64,000 nt of DNA. Origin: Haliclona indistincta (taxonomy: Eukaryota > Porifera > Demospongiae > Haplosclerida > Chalinidae). Where the stretch lies: assembly GCA_964017065.1 (NCBI GenBank), contig OZ024789.1, positions 2,538,657 through 2,602,656 on the forward strand, in the 5' to 3' direction. Positions 1-12,900 of the stretch are shown piece after piece. The position numbers and the translations under genes were made by a program. Every line of letters begins with the position of its first letter. Positions within the stretch are counted from its first letter, which is position 1. The notes beneath the pieces are model-generated. The model was not told the origin of the DNA. It worked only from the letters and a program-made list of their open reading frames with translations, and did no database searches.

Positions 1-1
1 A

Positions 2-532
2 ATCATTAACCTGACCAGGATCAAACCCTTCCTAGATGAGTTCCAGTCTTGCTACAGGGATAGCTGTCGCTGGTACTCAACTGTATACTTCATTGTGTGG
101 ATTGGGTTTGTGTCTATGCAAAGCCAAGCAGTGCCAATGATCTACATACAGACATTATTCATGATCCTATTGAGTGCTCACTGCTTGATTCGTCCATACC
201 AGAGCATGGTTTTGAACATCATAGACACTCTTATTCTCGTTGATGTTAACTTCCTTCTTTCTCTTATGCAGTCGAATACAAACCAGACTAAGATTTGGCT
301 AATTCATATACTAGTCCTTGTTCCCATACTAAGTATTTGTGTTTGGTTTATAGGTGTGTCTCTTGTTAAAAGTCATAATTTGTGCAGATACTTGCTGCTA
401 AAAAGTAGGCAACAACCAATAGCCACCACCAGAGACCAACAATACCAGGAACGCCTACCATCACCACCCATTGTACCAGTACAGGAAGTTCGTCTTTATG
501 AGACCAATGAGGAAGGAGAGCCTCTCATATAG
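2..532 (+). CDS. C-terminal end of a multi-pass membrane protein (upstream tandem copy)
   Basis: The open frame enters from the left edge and stops at 530-532, giving 176 residues. It is almost identical, by eye, to the last part of the gene at 895-4323 up to the final cytoplasmic tail, where the two diverge. It holds the last three hydrophobic segments and ends in the same acidic motif, EGEPLI against EREPLI. The rest of the gene lies outside the window. The two copies are in direct tandem about 360 bp apart, which points to recent duplication. Function unknown. The near identity in the membrane part with a different tail could reflect gene conversion. Confidence 0.85.
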   Translation: MINLTRIKPFLDEFQSCYRDSCRWYSTVYFIVWIGFVSMQSQAVPMIYIQTLFMILLSAHCLIRPYQSMVLNIIDTLILVDVNFLLSLMQSNTNQTKIWLIHILVLVPILSICVWFIGVSLVKSHNLCRYLLLKSRQQPIATTRDQQYQERLPSPPIVPVQEVRLYETNEEGEPLI

Positions 533-894
533 TAATTGATGACAGCTAGTTCTAAGAGTTACGTACTATTGCATTGTTAATACTAAAAGTATTGTTACTA
601 TTCCAACTATACTGGCAATTAACACTAATTTCACTGTTAGGTCAATACACTGTACATTTTATATAGAGTATAACAATATTATTAGTGAAAGTATTAATTT
701 TTTAAAACATACGTATTGAGGATCCTATTGTTTTAAAAGAATACACTGGTTTGAATGCAAAATGATTTTCAAAACAGCTTTTGATACAGTTCATAACAGC
801 TGCTATAAACTGGTAAATTGTCCTCTTCAGCCACTGCTATATTGCTGTAATATTACACTGATGTTGCTGTACTAAATCAGCCTCTACAGCTGCA
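533..894. other. Intergenic spacer between tandem membrane-protein genes
   Basis: This AT-rich spacer must hold the 3' untranslated region of the left copy and the promoter of the right one. I see no ORF, RNA gene or clear transposon end in it. Confidence 0.6.
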
Positions 895-3800
895 ATGTCT
901 CCACTACTGTTTCACGTTATAATATTGCTTGGTCTGTTGAGAAGTTGTAACAGCTACAGACCGGACAAAAGCACGATACAAGTGAGTGACACTGGTTTAG
1001 ATGATCCTTCTTGCATACAAAATGGAGAATCCTGTAAAACATTGACTTATGTTCTGGATAGTCTGGATATTTTGTCGAGCATTAAGCATCAACAAAGAGT
1101 TGCAGTCACCATAAACATTACTTGCAATCAAACTATTAAAAAGTACTCTGATTATGCATATGCTTTCCTGAGTGTGAGAATAGTCAGTCACAACAATGCT
1201 TACATCACCTTAAACTCTTCTATCAGCTTAACACATTACTTCCCTTATATCCATACTTACTGGGCTTGGATCGGCCTGGGGTTTGTTTCAGATACAAAAC
1301 ATACCAACTTATTCATAAACCACAGTCGTTTTGATACACTGGCCATACTCAACTGCACAATCATGACAGCTGAATGGATGTTCTATTTTGTACAAAACTT
1401 GGTCATCAACGGTAGCAAATTTGGACTAGTAGAAATTTGTCCTACTTTGCATATTAAATTTTACGATTCGTACCATTCTTATGCTTTTCTTAACTACACC
1501 AACAATATCATTTCAAACTGCAACACTGTGCACAGGTCACTATTTGATCTGTTTCTTGTACGACCATCTCAAACCAAATCTACCTTTCTGTATTTGAACG
1601 TTGAAAATTGTACCTTTTCACGTATAAAGAAGCAAAGTGATAAAAATCAAAAAAATTATACGCTTCAAGAGGATTCAAAACTTTTTTCGGTTACTACAAA
1701 AGGTAATTTTAGTTTTTTAATCAATCGTAATTGTTTTATTGACAACAATCAACTGGTTTTTGTATCAGTAAATGTCTTACCGGCAGGCAATTACTATCCT
1801 ATAAACGTACAACTTAATCTACAAAACACAGTAATTGGAAACAACATGGCTACTTCAGTACTTATGGAATACAACGGTCAAAAGCACAGGATGGCTGTTG
1901 TCCTGAAAGAGATGGTAGTTGAAAACAACATAATAACGAACACTGGATCAGCTTATGAATTACCTTTAGGAGATATGAAGTCCTCCTTAGTTACCCTTTC
2001 AATGGTCGATCAAATTCAGGTTGAAGATTCAAGATTCTCAAATAATCAAGGAACTGCCCTAACGGTTACACAAATAAATGAACTAAAAACATTTATGACA
2101 CTTAAAAGTCTAATTAACTTCACTAACAACACAGGAGTGCTTGGAGGAGCTTGTAATCTTCATAATGTACACATGATGATTGAAACAAACAACTCTATTT
2201 TTGAAGGCAACAGTGCAGTTTATGGCGGAGCACTGTACTTGAATAATACAAAATTATCAGAGACAAAATGTAACAATAAAGTAAGATTCATCAACAACAC
2301 TGCAACTACAAGTGGTAGTTCAATTTATTATGCTACAATAGGACGAGATGCCTTGCCTAAATGCTCGTTTAGCGATGTTCCACTTGCAGACATTAGTTCT
2401 CCAGCATTTAACATGCAGTATAAAGGTGATAGCACTATTCCTCTGATTCCAGGTCAAAATATTTACATCAACGTTTCAGTAACAGATTATTATGGTTCAC
2501 CGTCATCTTGTACAGCAGATGTCTACCCAATATGTGACAATCAATGGCTATTTGTGTGCTTAAATAAGCACATACGACTCAATGGACCTGATCATGTTGT
2601 GTTAGCACAAGAAGAAGTTGGTAACTATACAGAAGTAGATACTAAACTGAGCATATCTGCTCCACGTGTATTGGACAACACTACAGTTGAAATACTTTTC
2701 ATGTGTAGAAACAATTTAAAAACAAGGCTGAATATTAACTTGACCATCTCAGCATGTCCACTCGGATTTGTCTACAACACTAGTGAAGGTGTTTGCAAGT
2801 GTGCTAATGTAGCCACAAATCATGGCACTGTCATATGTTCAGCAAACCTTGGTATCGCATGCATTACACGAGGCTACTGGTATGGTCCATTTACAACCAA
2901 CAACACAACAATGAGTGTTTCGGCTCAATGCTCCTATCCTGATTGTTCTTACTCCTACAAGCCATGTCCAGCAAAGATGATCAATCTTGGGTTTTCGGGT
3001 GACTACAATCTACTTGGAAATGATCCTGATGAGCAATGCTCAGTAGGAAGAGGTGGACTACTGTGTAAGAGTTGTGCACAAGGCTACCAGTACACCTTCC
3101 TGTCAGTGAGTTGTGTGGCTAGTAGCACATGTGAGTGGTGGCAGCCTTACCTTGTCCTGGTCATCACTTTAGTGTTTCAACTGATGATTGCAATGGCTCT
3201 TATGATAGTTGTTAGATTCAAAATAGCAGCTGGATCTGGATTTCTGTATGGTCCAATGCTATTTCTAGCAATCATTAGCCATCTACCACTAGACACTGAT
3301 CCTAACCTTTTCATTTTAAGAACATTCATATTGGTCATTACAGCGGTACCCCTACTCAACCTGGAGCCGTTTGGACTCATTCCATGGTGCTTCTTCCATC
3401 CATTCACCAAAATTTATAACTACTCGTTACGATACCTTGGCCCACTGACAGTGCTGTTGGTAATCGGGTTTGCAACACTTAAAGCTCGACGGTGTCCTAG
3501 AACACTGCTCAAATGGCAGAATTCTCGTCTTCGAGCACTCTGCATTCTAATGCTGCTCTCATTTTGGTCACTGGCAGACATTACAATGAACATCACTTTC
3601 AACATTCTCACATCAACCAGACTAATACACAACAATGATGTGGTGGTCTCAGTGGTAGCATTAGAACCTAACTTGAAATACTTTTCTTTGAAGCACATTC
3701 CAATAGTAATTCTAGCATTTCTAGTTCTACTAATAGTGATCGTTCCTTTACTAGTGGTCCTGTTAATATCACCAGCACTATCACGGGTCATTAACCTCAC

Positions 3801-4323
3801 CAGGATCAAACCCTTCCTAGATGAGTTCCAGTCTTGCTACAGGGATAGCTGTCGCTGGTACTCAATTGTATACTTCATCGTGTGGATTGGGTTTGTGTCT
3901 ATGCAAAGCCAAGCAGTGCCAATGATCTACATACAGACATTATTCATGATCCTATTGAGTGCTCACTGCTTGATTCGTCCATACCAGAGCATGGTTTTGA
4001 ACATCATAGACACTCTTATTCTCGTTGATGTTAACTTCCTTCTCTCTCTTATGCAGTCCAATACAAACCAGACTAAGATTTGGCTAATTCATATACTAGT
4101 CCTTGCTCCCATACTGAGTATTTGTGTTTGGTTTATTGGCGTCTCTCTTGTAAAAAGTGATATATGCAGGAACTTGCCTCGTGTACTATTCATAAGAAGA
4201 CAACAAACTTTTTCCGAGGAACGGAAACCATCACAACTCAATGTATCAGTACGAGAGGTTCATCTTTACGAAAACAATGAGGAACGAGAGCCACTTATTG
4301 GAATTGTTGATGACAACTGGTAA
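895..4323 (+). CDS. Large secreted/beta-helix-like ectodomain with multi-pass membrane C-terminus, 1142 aa
   Basis: An intact single-exon frame of 1142 residues. It opens with a hydrophobic signal peptide (about residues 1-20). Residues about 25-620 are rich in N-x-S/T sites and short repeats of the NNxxxxGGA kind (for example NNTGVLGGA and GNSAVYGGALYLNN), as in right-handed parallel beta-helices. A cysteine-rich, EGF-like stretch follows at about 620-745, with CxC and GxxLCxxC spacing. After that come about seven to nine hydrophobic helices and a short charged tail ending EREPLI. The layout suggests a glycosylated surface receptor or adhesion protein. I do not recognise a named family; proteins of this architecture are, as I recall, expanded in sponges. 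The start is the first ATG, directly before the signal peptide. Confidence 0.85.
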   Translation: MSPLLFHVIILLGLLRSCNSYRPDKSTIQVSDTGLDDPSCIQNGESCKTLTYVLDSLDILSSIKHQQRVAVTINITCNQTIKKYSDYAYAFLSVRIVSHNNAYITLNSSISLTHYFPYIHTYWAWIGLGFVSDTKHTNLFINHSRFDTLAILNCTIMTAEWMFYFVQNLVINGSKFGLVEICPTLHIKFYDSYHSYAFLNYTNNIISNCNTVHRSLFDLFLVRPSQTKSTFLYLNVENCTFSRIKKQSDKNQKNYTLQEDSKLFSVTTKGNFSFLINRNCFIDNNQLVFVSVNVLPAGNYYPINVQLNLQNTVIGNNMATSVLMEYNGQKHRMAVVLKEMVVENNIITNTGSAYELPLGDMKSSLVTLSMVDQIQVEDSRFSNNQGTALTVTQINELKTFMTLKSLINFTNNTGVLGGACNLHNVHMMIETNNSIFEGNSAVYGGALYLNNTKLSETKCNNKVRFINNTATTSGSSIYYATIGRDALPKCSFSDVPLADISSPAFNMQYKGDSTIPLIPGQNIYINVSVTDYYGSPSSCTADVYPICDNQWLFVCLNKHIRLNGPDHVVLAQEEVGNYTEVDTKLSISAPRVLDNTTVEILFMCRNNLKTRLNINLTISACPLGFVYNTSEGVCKCANVATNHGTVICSANLGIACITRGYWYGPFTTNNTTMSVSAQCSYPDCSYSYKPCPAKMINLGFSGDYNLLGNDPDEQCSVGRGGLLCKSCAQGYQYTFLSVSCVASSTCEWWQPYLVLVITLVFQLMIAMALMIVVRFKIAAGSGFLYGPMLFLAIISHLPLDTDPNLFILRTFILVITAVPLLNLEPFGLIPWCFFHPFTKIYNYSLRYLGPLTVLLVIGFATLKARRCPRTLLKWQNSRLRALCILMLLSFWSLADITMNITFNILTSTRLIHNNDVVVSVVALEPNLKYFSLKHIPIVILAFLVLLIVIVPLLVVLLISPALSRVINLTRIKPFLDEFQSCYRDSCRWYSIVYFIVWIGFVSMQSQAVPMIYIQTLFMILLSAHCLIRPYQSMVLNIIDTLILVDVNFLLSLMQSNTNQTKIWLIHILVLAPILSICVWFIGVSLVKSDICRNLPRVLFIRRQQTFSEERKPSQLNVSVREVHLYENNEEREPLIGIVDDNW

Positions 4324-4560
4324 TTATAATTATTATGCACAATCATCACTATAACTATGTGTGTAATTCAATGTATTAATGTGATTGCTATAATACTCAT
4401 TCCATGCACACTTTATAACAAGTATCTTGTTCAATGTTCAAATTATATAAGTTATAGTATAGTCAACACTAGTTAAGTGATGGTTATGTACTAGTGTTCC
4501 ACACTAGTAGTTACTAGTGTGTCTCAACTACTTCAAGACACAGCTTGTTAGGTCACCAGC

Positions 4561-7500
4561 TCACTGGTCAGTGATGGAGGCTATAGTGAGAGCACACACA
4601 GTGAGATAGTAATGAGGTGTGCAGTCTGACCTACCTAGTAGCTCCATGATGTCCCTCATGCTGGGTCGATCAGCTGGTCTCTCACTAGTACACCTCCTCA
4701 CCAGGGACACCATGGCTGCCCACTGGATTTGCAGGATCTGAGCCGCTCTCTGTGCTGGACTGGACTCGGGAAACCTTCGAATACACATCTCTATCAGCAA
4801 GACTCCATAACTGAAGGTGTCCATTTTAGGAGAGTGTTGTTCGGGATAGCGAGCCTCAGGAGCAGCATAAGCTGGGCTGCCTGGAGCAGCTGTGGCAACA
4901 GCATTCATAAAATTAGCAGAGCCATAATCAGAGACCTTTGCCCGCCAGCCATTGGGGAGGGGCTCGAGTAGCACATTGGCACTGCTGATGTCACGATGGA
5001 TGATTGGAGAGGGCCTCCACTGGTGTAAATAGCGCAGAGCACAAGCCACATCTTGGGCAATGGAGGCAATCTGTTCTCGTGGTAAAACTCTTGTTTCCAG
5101 CTCTCTGCGTAGGTTGGTAGGCATAAGCTCTGTGAGGATGATTGCTTCTCCCTCTCTTGTGGCTCCTATGAACAGCAGCAAGTTGGGATGACGGATCTTG
5201 GCAGCGATCGCCATTTCACGTGAGAACAAATTTTGGTTATATTCTGAGATAATCATGTTGTGAAGAAATTTCGCAGCAACTCGAAGACCCCGAAATGTTG
5301 CGACCATCACCTCTCCCCATCCTCCTCTGCCCAGCACTTCCTCAGTCAGCTCCACCTCCTCTCTCCTCACCACCCAGTGGGGCTGTTTGTCCCTTCCCTC
5401 ATCGATCCTCATGACTGACAGCTACATAGAGATGAGAGCATGACAATAGTGATAATGTCACTATGAAGTCACTGACCTGCTGTCTGAGCTGCTGATTCTC
5501 TCTCTTCACCTGCTGTGACTCCTCTGTCCTAAAGTGTAAGTAACTTTGTATCTGCTCCTTTTCTCTGGTCAATTGCTGGTTCTCTCTCGTCAGTCTCTGC
5601 TCAACCTCCCTGGCTCTCTCCCTTTCCTGCTGCAGTTGTTGCTGTACCTGTGTGATTTGGTAGCCACCATTACTACTACTACTACACTAACAACATTGTC
5701 ATGCAGTCGCTGAGAGAAAACTATCATCATCTCACCTCTTCCAGTTGATGTATCACACCTTGATCCACTGCAGTACTCCTCCATTTTGACACCATCTGCT
5801 GGTACACTCTATTGTCTTCCAAGGCTGCACCCTCTAATATCTCACCCACTACCCACTTCCTGTCATCTTCCTGCAGGACTACGTGGGAGAGAGGAGCTGT
5901 TATGTCTACAGTAATACATTGATATGCTCACGCAATTCAATGAGGACAGTATGAGATAGTTTAGGAGAGCCTGGTGACCTCTGTCCACCAAATATTACCA
6001 GCAACACACTGTGTGGTGATAGTTGTAGAGTAGAAAGAGAGTGACTGTATCGTTCAGTGACAGAGTCAGGGAGGGATAGCTAAAGAATGCATTTGAAAGT
6101 GTCCTATAATAGGCTAAGATACAAACACTATACCTTGTTCCATTGGTTTGTAGTGAGGTCACCAATCCAACAGTCATTGATAGCACCAAAATTATGCAAA
6201 CTATACCCTCCTACTACCACTAGTAGTTGGCCCCTCATAATCACACATGCAGTAGCATGATCGCATCTCCTCTCAGGCCACTCTACTGATCGAAATAATC
6301 TTGTGGGTTTGTTGATCCTAGTCCAGTGCTGGCATGAAGAAGTGCAGATTCATTCTGGGCTATCACTTTATAACCACAGTATTATGTGACATGCCATATG
6401 CTACCATTGGCATCAAGGGAATTTATTTTTAAGGATAAGACCAACCTGTAAATTATTAAAGCTGACCACGTCCACGTGAACTCCAGCCAGTCTGATAATA
6501 TGTCATCTGCCATGGCATTAACCCTTTAAACCCTATTGTCGCCATTTGGCGACATACATGCTTCGGACACCATAACTTTATCAAAAAGTGTTAAAATATT
6601 CCCTAAATTGAAGAATACAAATAACCGTAAAAATCCAGTGGTTTTCGGCACGTGCCCTCCATTAAACGTTATGGCGCCAGCATTTTTATATGGCTTCTGT
6701 GCAAATTTTCCAACATTTTAGGAGACATAATGGTAGCCAAGAAAATTTGGACATTTTATGGCTTCAGAGTGCTCGGAAAACACATTTTAGCGCATTCTCT
6801 ATGATCTGGGCTACATTTTACACTGACCAAAACCACTGCTATTTGTATGTACTTTTCAGTAGCCAGCCCCCAAAGTACTAACTTGGAGCAAAATTTGACA
6901 AGGTCGCTGCACTTTATTGGCTTCACTTCCGAAGTGGGAGGAGCATCTTCACCGACTGTAGTGTGGGCAAATGTGCCTACTCACTGGCGAAAAAGGACGC
7001 AAATTTGAGACCAGTAGCACAAAAGACACATGAGATGTTAAAGAGAGAATTGGTCAGCATTTACGAGGTTAAATTCTAGCAAGATAATTTAGTAATTAAA
7101 GGGTTAAATTGCGAAAAGCACACTTTGACACTAGTCCACAAGAAAGTGGAGGCTACGCAATGAGCGTTAACCACTCTTAGCATGCACATCAAATAAGTGA
7201 TTCGAAGCACTCAGGCATGTCAATAAAATCCCTCTGCATTTGTCTGTTCAGCAGACTTACTACTGAAATATTCATAATACGTACTCACCACAGTATCTCT
7301 ACTCAGCTCAACTATCAACAGGTCATCACTGGCTCCTGATTCAATCCTACCACCAAACAGTGCAGCCTTCCTCGTACTCACTAGAGTGAGCGTGAAGCTG
7401 GAACATGGAGGAGGAGGTTGTCCTGTAATGATAGGTGAGCTCCACTCTCCTGCAGAAGGAATTGGTGCCTGTATGACTAACATCAGGTAACTGTGTCTAA

Positions 7501-8891
7501 GATATCAGTCAAAACTCAGTTATAGTATTAGTGAATAAAAGTGTCCACTGTTGTAAGTCAAGCAGAGATGCAATCACAGAAGTAGAAAATTATTAAAATC
7601 TGATTTTCAAATTTGCAGTATAAAATTTCTGGCTTGCAGAAAGTGATAATAGAGTCCTCTCTTTATTACGTAGGTCAAAGATATCATGACTACTCTATAT
7701 AGTCAGATTAGTCAATCTCAAGATACAACATGCATGCACCACTCACAAAATAATTGTCAATAACAGTGTGCACAGTGTGAAGGTGCACATAGTTGCACAG
7801 TTCCAGTGTGCACAGTTCCCTAATAAAAAATGTACCAAATCCCTATTGCGTTATGATTATGTTGGCACAGGCACTATTCCTCACTGTTGTGCTCTGAAAA
7901 ACCTTCTTTACAAAGACAGTTATAAGGATGTCTTTCCTGGTTGCGCAAGATGGATTATGCGACTATCAATATGCCTGTTTGACAATGTTGGGCATTTTCT
8001 ACATTATAAGTTTATACAGCAGAAAGCATTAGAGTTACCATGCTGATCAGTGATATTCACTGTTTTGTAATAATAATCACAACTGCAGTAATGATAATCA
8101 TTGCTGTGTACATGTGTATAGGTAAACTTGTGACATAGAAAATGCCACCAGCCAATGGAGCATGTTGCATACTCTCTCAGGTAATAAACTCTTGTTATGG
8201 CTAATTCGTAAAATTAAATATCCTTACAATACTCAAAGTAAGTATTCCTTCATTGCTCAATAGTGAGAATATCAATACAATACACATGAATACATATTAT
8301 ACACGTACACATGCATGCTTGGTCTTAATGATGTATAAAGTATCACTCACTTGTACTCAGTGAAAACATGTGCTGCTCATTGCATCTGAAATTAACACCA
8401 GTAACACCTTTATACTGTGCTCCAGGCTGATGATATGATGGAGTAGGACCATATCCTGCTACTATGTATAAGATGTCCTCCTCGCCATTCTTAAATGTGA
8501 TCATTCCACAGCCAGTCTTTCTCATCGGTGCCCCACCCTCTGATGTGGTGGGTGATAACTCCACCCAGTGAAGGGACGATGTGCTCAATGAGTGAATACT
8601 GTTATGATAGCAGTCATCATGGTTACAGTAACCACCAAAGAAGTGGAGTGCATCACCCACTGCAGTACAGCCATATCCACTCACTCCCAGTGGAGGAGGT
8701 CCACTTGTTGGCTGACGTGTCCAGTCTCCTCTCTCAGAGTGGAACACCTCCACACAGGATATAAACCGTCTCTTCTCTTGACTGTCGTGTACCTCTGGCA
8801 TACCGTCCACCCTACCAGCCCAAATGTACACGTTACTACCAACACGAATAGCTTGATGTCTCACACGAGAAGCAGGCTCGAACCGGTTCAT
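4561..8891 (-). CDS. Kelch-repeat, coiled-coil, TKL-type protein kinase, seven exons
   Basis: Exons in transcript order: 8891-8351, 7476-7289, 6328-6134, 6079-5932, 5878-5736, 5647-5477, 5421-4561. All junctions are GT-AG and keep phase, giving 748 residues. Exons 1-4 encode kelch blades with FGG/VGGY strands and paired W residues (DCWIGDLTTNQW). Exon 5 is a linker. Exon 6 is a Q/E/R-rich coiled coil. Exon 7 is the kinase: glycine loop GRGGWGEV, catalytic lysine in AAK, HRDISSANVLL catalytic loop, DYG in place of DFG, then APE. All key residues are present, so it is probably active, with Tyr replacing Phe in DFG. The start ATG at 8891 immediately precedes the first kelch strand. Role: probably a cytoplasmic signalling kinase scaffolded by a kelch propeller; substrate unknown. 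Confidence 0.85.
4581..4634 (-). other. Possible optional 54-nt in-frame intron at the 3' end of the kinase gene
   Basis: In the last exon a good donor (CTAG/GTAGGT, exon edge at 4635) and acceptor (CTCACTATAG/CC, exon edge at 4580) enclose 54 nt. Because 54 is a multiple of three and the stretch has no stop, both the spliced and the read-through forms end at the same stop at 4561-4563. Which form is used cannot be told from sequence. Confidence 0.4.
6519..7107. mobile_element. MITE-like element in kelch-kinase intron 2
   Basis: The ends are inverted copies of TTAACCCTTTAA, at 6519 and ending at 7107. The interior has no coding potential. It fills most of the intron 6329-7288. Inverted ends of 12 bp are short, so this could be a decayed or chance pair. 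Confidence 0.4.
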
Positions 8892-9617
8892 TTTCGCTAT
8901 AAAGTGTAAGAAACAATAATCCACACGCTTGTAGCATCTGCAACATGACTCACTCAGGGAAGTAACTAGTTGCAGACATGCAGTAATGTTGTTCAAACTA
9001 GTCCAGACCGATCTGAGCCTTTTCCTGAAAAGTGGGTGTTACCTATGCAACTTATTAATATTCATCATTGTAACCTTAGCTGTCTGCTGTAACCATACGG
9101 CGGTTTTAGTACTTTTTGCAAGGGTAAAATTGCGTACTGTTTGTGTAGTTCTGTGCAACATTAAAATCAGATCAGTAGATACGTCATTGATCGTAGCTAT
9201 TAACGTTTCTACAGAACTCGTTTAAAACTGGGTGAAATAAAATAATAAACAGAGCTAGCGACCACCGTTGTCCGTGCACCTGTGCCAGTTGACACCTTAT
9301 ACATGAGTAAAGCCTTCATTTATTAGCTCTGCTGCTACAGCTTGTCAGTGCTGCATTCTTTCTGGCTCCATATTGCAACATGCAGAGACACACCGTGTGT
9401 GCATGCATGCATGGGACGCGGCTAATGTATGTGAGACGTTCTTTGTGCTCAAAGCCACAAGAGAAGGACACTTGCCCAAACCGAAAGCACAAGAGCATCT
9501 TAAACAAAAACAATCAGATGTATATCGGAATACAAATGTATGTATACATGTGTAAAATAATTTGATACAGTCTGTTAAACACACACGCACACTATACTGC
9601 ACTATATTAGTAGCCAT

Positions 9618-9823
9618 CTAGTCACTAAGGTGAGGCATTGAAGAGGTAAGATCAGGAGGAGAGACAGTTGAGCTAGTACTGGGAAGATGTGGCTCAGTAG
9701 AGGAGGGCTCTAGTCCTGCAGCATCAGGGTCACTACCCCAGGGTAGACCTAGCACCATTCCCTGATGGCACACCTCCCGGAACACCTGGTCACGATGGAG
9801 AATAGCACCAAACAAAAGCGGCT

Positions 9824-9876
<53 letters not shown>

Positions 9877-9924
9877 AGGAGGGAGGGAGGGAGGGAGGGA
9901 GGGAGAGGGAGGGAGGGAGAGAGA

Positions 9925-9973
<49 letters not shown>

Positions 9974-12900
9974 AGGGAGAGGGAGATGAGAGAGAGAGTG
10001 AGAGAGTGAGAGAGAGAGAGAGTGAGGAGAGGAGGAATTTATAGGTCTTTTAACAAAAATTGTAGCACGAATTATTAATGCTGACATAAAATGTACAACA
10101 TGTTCAAATTCAATAGCTGTACTTATCCCCTCATGTCAACTGGTTACTATTGCACATGTGTGATTGGGCTCATAGTACGTACCTTTCCTCCACTCTTCAA
10201 GTGTATCTCAATTGACATACCACTGCCAGGCATCACAGCAAAGGGCTTAGCCTGCAGGAGGGCATCATTAAGCATGAGCAATAGTTGTCATGGTAACACA
10301 GTAAACACACAGTACCTTGTTGATGCTGGCTATGTCCTTCAGAAGAACAGAAAATCTGTCAGCCTTCTCAGTGAGCTGAGTTGATCGCTCGAAACAGATA
10401 ATACTAAAATCGCAGAACAAACAATCACACACACACAGAGCAAGTATACAGTACGTAACTATAGACGATAATTATTGTAAACATACTTTTGTGACAAGTA
10501 GAGTCGACCGTTCTTAGACCCAGTCAGTGGATGGTCCTTGTCCAACAAAGTGCACCTTCTACCAGATTTCCAATCTATTCAATGAACAAAGCTGACATCA
10601 AATATTTCCTACTATCCTACACAGGCTATTGCAACCCATACACTCCTTGAAAAGTAATGGATGCAAAAATGTATGATCATTTCAATATTGAGTGTTGTCA
10701 GTATTAATTTTTATAAGCCTAAAAACACTCAAATTTTGCTTATCATTCAGTGGATGTTAATGTGTGTTAGTTAGTAACTGACTTTCTAGTGGCAGTTCAT
10801 CTGGTCCAACCTGGAACCGGTCACAGTATGACAGCTCTGAGTCAGTGAGGTTCAGTGATATGTCTGAGACAGCGTCCTCATCAACGTTAGCAGAAGAAGA
10901 AGAGGCGACCATCCGAGCAGCAACACGTTGACGCTACGGACAGAGAGAGGGAGAGAAGGTAGTTGGTGAAAAACAGCAGCAAACTAACAACAGTACTGTA
11001 TGTCACACAGCATTGTCTACATAAATTTGTATACATGTATCAAATTTTGTACCATTATTAAAAAAATTATGAAAACACTAACATTGTCAATAACCACAAT
11101 CATAACACATGACAAAAATCTAGTACATGAACATGTGCATGCTTGAACTATTTTTATTTAAGATGCGCAAAAGATTCACATTGCAGCCTATTCTATGTCA
11201 TGACAGAATATTAAATTTTCAAGCATGCGAAATCCCCGAAAGAAATTTATAATCCATTTTGTAGTCAGTCTACAAATACCCATTGCAGTGTGTAAATGAT
11301 TTACAGCATACCATGCTATGTTGTTGCTTACCCTGGCTGTCATCTCATCCTCTGTCATTGCTTGCATCTGCAGTAGCTGAGCATTGGTCGGTAGTGAGTT
11401 CCACAGCCTAGCAACACCGTCGTACTTGGCTTTGACCTGTGGGAACAAGATCATAAATAATAATCACGATTGTCAGTGTGTGTACATCAGTGTCAACACA
11501 CACGTACGCACAAATACGCTACCAACAACGTACAACACACACGTACAATGTCAGTGTCAACACACACGTACGCACAAATACGCTACCAACAATGTACAAC
11601 AAAGAATCTGAAGGCTAGAACCAATTTTTTTCCCTCAGTTGACATTAAGAAGGCAACGTAGGTAGGCACATAATCCCAACAACCGGTTATCACACATACA
11701 TTACTAACATCTCACCTTAGGGTACTTTCGATAGACATTGTCTATTATAAACAACTTGATTCCAAGCCCCAAACCTGTCATGAAACAAACAATAAAAAAC
11801 TGCGTGATTGTAATTTGCATAATGCGCCTTATCCAGACGCAGGCAAAATCTTAATTTTGTACCTCTTACACAGAAAAACTCTAACTATGGTATACTGCAG
11901 ATCTGAAATTTTCGCGTATCCAAATTTTGTTCTATCAAATTTTCGGAGCATCTAATTTTCGTCGTTAGCTTGGAAGCGCAAATAGTGCGCATTGATTAAA
12001 CCAATGCGCGTAAAATTTCACGTATTTAATTTTCTTCGCAAGGACGAACGACGAAAATATTTGATTTTTGACGCTTAAAAATTTCAGATTTACGGTAGCT
12101 AGTAGTAACATATCTTACCAATCAAGGTGATTGTGTATGTGTTGGGCATAAACAGTGTCACTATGAACCCCATCCATAGCTTCTTGTAGACTTCATATGT
12201 TGTTTCGGGTCGGCACCACAAGATGAGGCTGTCACCATGACAACAAGAAAATAAGCAACTGCACGCTGCTATCACGAAGTCACTCACTTTAACCCTTTCT
12301 CCAAGTGATTCGAAGCTTGCCCGGATCTATTCTGTGACAACAAGGGAAATTTACAAGAGTATACTAGAATTCAGTTATCTAGTATTCTTACCTGGACTGT
12401 TTGTCCAACTTGTTTCACGAGCTGATACTTGTCACCAAAGCCGAGTGATGCATAATCGTCATTCTACATATACAGTGAGTATGCTTCAAATCATGACAAA
12501 GCATGAGACTATACTCACTTCGCCGAGATCTCTTCTTTTTGGAATCTTGAAGCCAAACTGTTCTGCTAAACCTCTGTATGATTAGGAACAATACATAGCT
12601 TGCAGACATTGGTCAGACGATGCAACTATGACTAAACACAAATCTAAACACGCCACCAGCCCCCCCTACACAAGAGTGCTGTAGACTGAAGGAACTGTAC
12701 GATACAATAAGAGATGAGTGAGAGACACATTGATCTCTAGCTTATTGCACAGAATTTCAATCTGCAGTGACAGGTCTATTTTGTCATGCATGGTCACATT
12801 AATTATCTCAACACTCTTACAGTATTATCTTAGACAATGCAAATGTTACCAGCACAAAATTAATATTTTCTTGCCTATTGAGTGGACATAACTTACGTTG

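Noticed and set aside
3177..3809. Minus-strand frames opposite the large membrane gene
   Set aside because: Shadows of the long plus-strand coding frame.
7768..8046. 92-residue ORF on the plus strand
   Set aside because: Within the first intron of the kelch-kinase gene, no recognisable domain, composition like surrounding intron.
12640..12665. Tiny extra GRAMD4 exon (GGCTGGTGG) giving a GWW motif
   Set aside because: Splicing exon 8 directly to 12573 keeps phase and family alignment; the extra piece would break phase.
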